Below are positions 5,531 to 6,236 of a stretch of DNA of 6,236 nucleotides, in pieces. Where the stretch lies: contig CAYGWP010000114.1 of the NCBI GenBank assembly GCA_964353455.1, positions 1-6,236 on the forward strand, written 5' to 3'. The first letter of the stretch is position 1; every line of letters starts with the position of its first letter. The translations under genes were made by a program, and so were the position numbers. The stretch is from CAYGWP01 sp964353455. GTDB taxonomy: Bacteria > Planctomycetota > Phycisphaerae > FEN-1346. Under the pieces are notes generated by a model, which searched no databases, was not told the origin of the DNA, and saw nothing but the letters and a program-made list of their open reading frames with translations.

Positions 5531-5608
5531 CCGCCCGTAGGGGCGGGTATGTTCAGCCGGGGCAAGTCATCAGTTTTGCGCGGCGGGTCTCCCGAACCGC
5601 CGCGCAAA
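5531..5608 (+). promoter_or_regulatory. Structured leader: two hairpins, one with a perfect 12-bp stem
   Basis: Hairpin one pairs CCGCCC 5531-5536 with GGGCGG 5541-5546 over a GTAG loop. Hairpin two pairs 5575-5586 perfectly with 5597-5608 (12 bp, mostly G-C) over a 10-base loop; within the loop region GGG and CCC (5585-5587, 5591-5593) offer a competing fold. It ends 16 bases before the ATG at 5625 and abuts the weak ribosome binding site. No T-run follows on either strand, so it is not a standard terminator. It matches no RNA class I know. Confidence 0.5.
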
Positions 5609-5624
5609 GAAGGCGGGCGACACG

Positions 5625-6236
5625 ATGCGAGTGCTTGTGACGGGCGGCGCGGGGTTCCTGGGTTCCCACCTGGCGGACCGTCTGGTTGCCGACGGCCACG
5701 AGGTGGTCTGCCTCGACAATCTCTCCTCCGGCCGCCGCCGCAACATCGAGCACCTTGCCCGGGAACCGCGCTTCAGGTTCGTCGAGGCCGATGTCATCGA
5801 GCCGCTGACGATCTCCGGGCCGCTGGACCGCATCTTCCATCTGGCTTCGCCGGTCACGTGCATCCATCACCTGGCCCGGCCTATCGCCACCCTGCGTGCC
5901 GCCGCCGAGGGGACCCGCCGCGTGCTGGACCTTGCCGCCGAGTGCCGCGCGGTATTCCTCCTGGCTTCCACCAGCGAGATTTACGGCGACCCTCTCGTCC
6001 ATCCGCAGGTGGAGACCGATGTCGGCCACACGAGCCCCATCGGCCCGCGCTCGGCGTACGATGAGGGCAAACGTTTCGCCGAGGCCCTGACCGTGGCGTA
6101 CGGCCACGAGCGCGGTGTTGCTGTCCGGATCGGCCGCATCTTTAACACCTACGGTCCGCGGATGAGGCCCGACGACGGCCGAGTCATCCCGGAATTCATC
6201 ACGCGCGCCCTGGCCGGCCGGCCTCTCGTCGTCTTC
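5625..6236 (+). CDS. UDP-glucuronate decarboxylase-like SDR enzyme, 3' end outside window
   Basis: This is an extended short-chain dehydrogenase/reductase, closest by motif to UDP-glucuronate decarboxylase, which makes UDP-xylose from UDP-glucuronate with bound NAD. The first 204 residues are visible; family members are around 310-320. The NAD fold opens with TGGAGFLGSHL (6-16), and D31 at the end of beta-strand two fits NAD preference. LLASTSEIYGDP (112-123), HPQVE, the catalytic Y145xxxK149 in SAYDEGKR, and RIFNTYGPRMRPDDGRVIPEF (in the stretch 171-191) are close to the decarboxylase family. A departure is the segment after FHLASP (71-76), where the usual PASPxxY...NPI pattern is replaced by VTCIHHLARPI. 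That leaves room for a related UDP-sugar epimerase or dehydratase. ATG 5625 gives the expected immediate start of the first beta strand; its ribosome binding site is weak. Confidence 0.85.
   Translation, partial: MRVLVTGGAGFLGSHLADRLVADGHEVVCLDNLSSGRRRNIEHLAREPRFRFVEADVIEPLTISGPLDRIFHLASPVTCIHHLARPIATLRAAAEGTRRVLDLAAECRAVFLLASTSEIYGDPLVHPQVETDVGHTSPIGPRSAYDEGKRFAEALTVAYGHERGVAVRIGRIFNTYGPRMRPDDGRVIPEFITRALAGRPLVVF

Noticed and set aside
5575..5608. Intrinsic terminator
   Set aside because: The 12-bp stem is strong, but no T-run follows it on either strand. It lies between a promoter and a start codon rather than after a gene.
5459..6064. 201-codon + strand frame before and over the decarboxylase-like gene
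   Set aside because: It is out of frame with the clear SDR protein starting at 5625 and covers the leader. The sequence is low-complexity proline/arginine.

Overview
The window is G+C rich (about two-thirds by eye). It carries five genes on the + strand, plus the first codons of a transposase on the - strand at the left edge. The genes encode a GTP cyclohydrolase I (folE, 336-911), an M29-type aminopeptidase (1070-2158), a PflX-type radical SAM protein (2264-3154), a membrane-anchored CapD/WbpM-type nucleotide-sugar dehydratase (3470-5446) and the N-terminal two thirds of a UDP-glucuronate-decarboxylase-like enzyme that runs off the right edge (5625-6236). High G+C, frequent GTG starts, sigma70-like promoters and word-repeat intergenic DNA suggest an environmental, possibly uncultivated bacterium. 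Planctomycetota (Phycisphaerae-like) or a PVC relative is my best guess, but this rests on general resemblance, not on a marker gene.

Left part, 1-335: an insertion-sequence end (transposase start codon at 67 on the - strand, and two copies of a 20-bp repeat behind it) abuts a 200-bp gap. That gap holds a 47-bp repeat present twice at a period of 63 bp. Both copies can fold into the same small hairpin, and their only two differences within the 32-bp core pair with each other.

Middle, 336-3154: three housekeeping-type enzymes with no obvious shared pathway are separated by gaps of 158 and 105 bases. Each gap is largely filled by a long inverted repeat built of degenerate heptamers (GCAAACA-like in the first, GAACACC-like in the second). 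The radical SAM gene probably starts just downstream of the second repeat.

Right part, 3155-6236: a cell-surface polysaccharide module. A promoter-like site at 3164-3192 opens a 315-base gap that contains several short hairpins and a possible 59-codon ORF. The dehydratase follows. A second promoter-like site with a perfect TATAAT (5498-5503) and a leader with a 12-bp perfect hairpin precede the decarboxylase-like gene. The two enzymes fit together as makers of activated sugars (a 4-keto-6-deoxy-HexNAc and a UDP-pentose) for surface glycans.

No tRNA, rRNA, CRISPR array or classical terminator was seen. The most interesting material is non-coding: the compensatory hairpin pair and the heptamer-word inverted repeats, which differ in word but share architecture from gap to gap.
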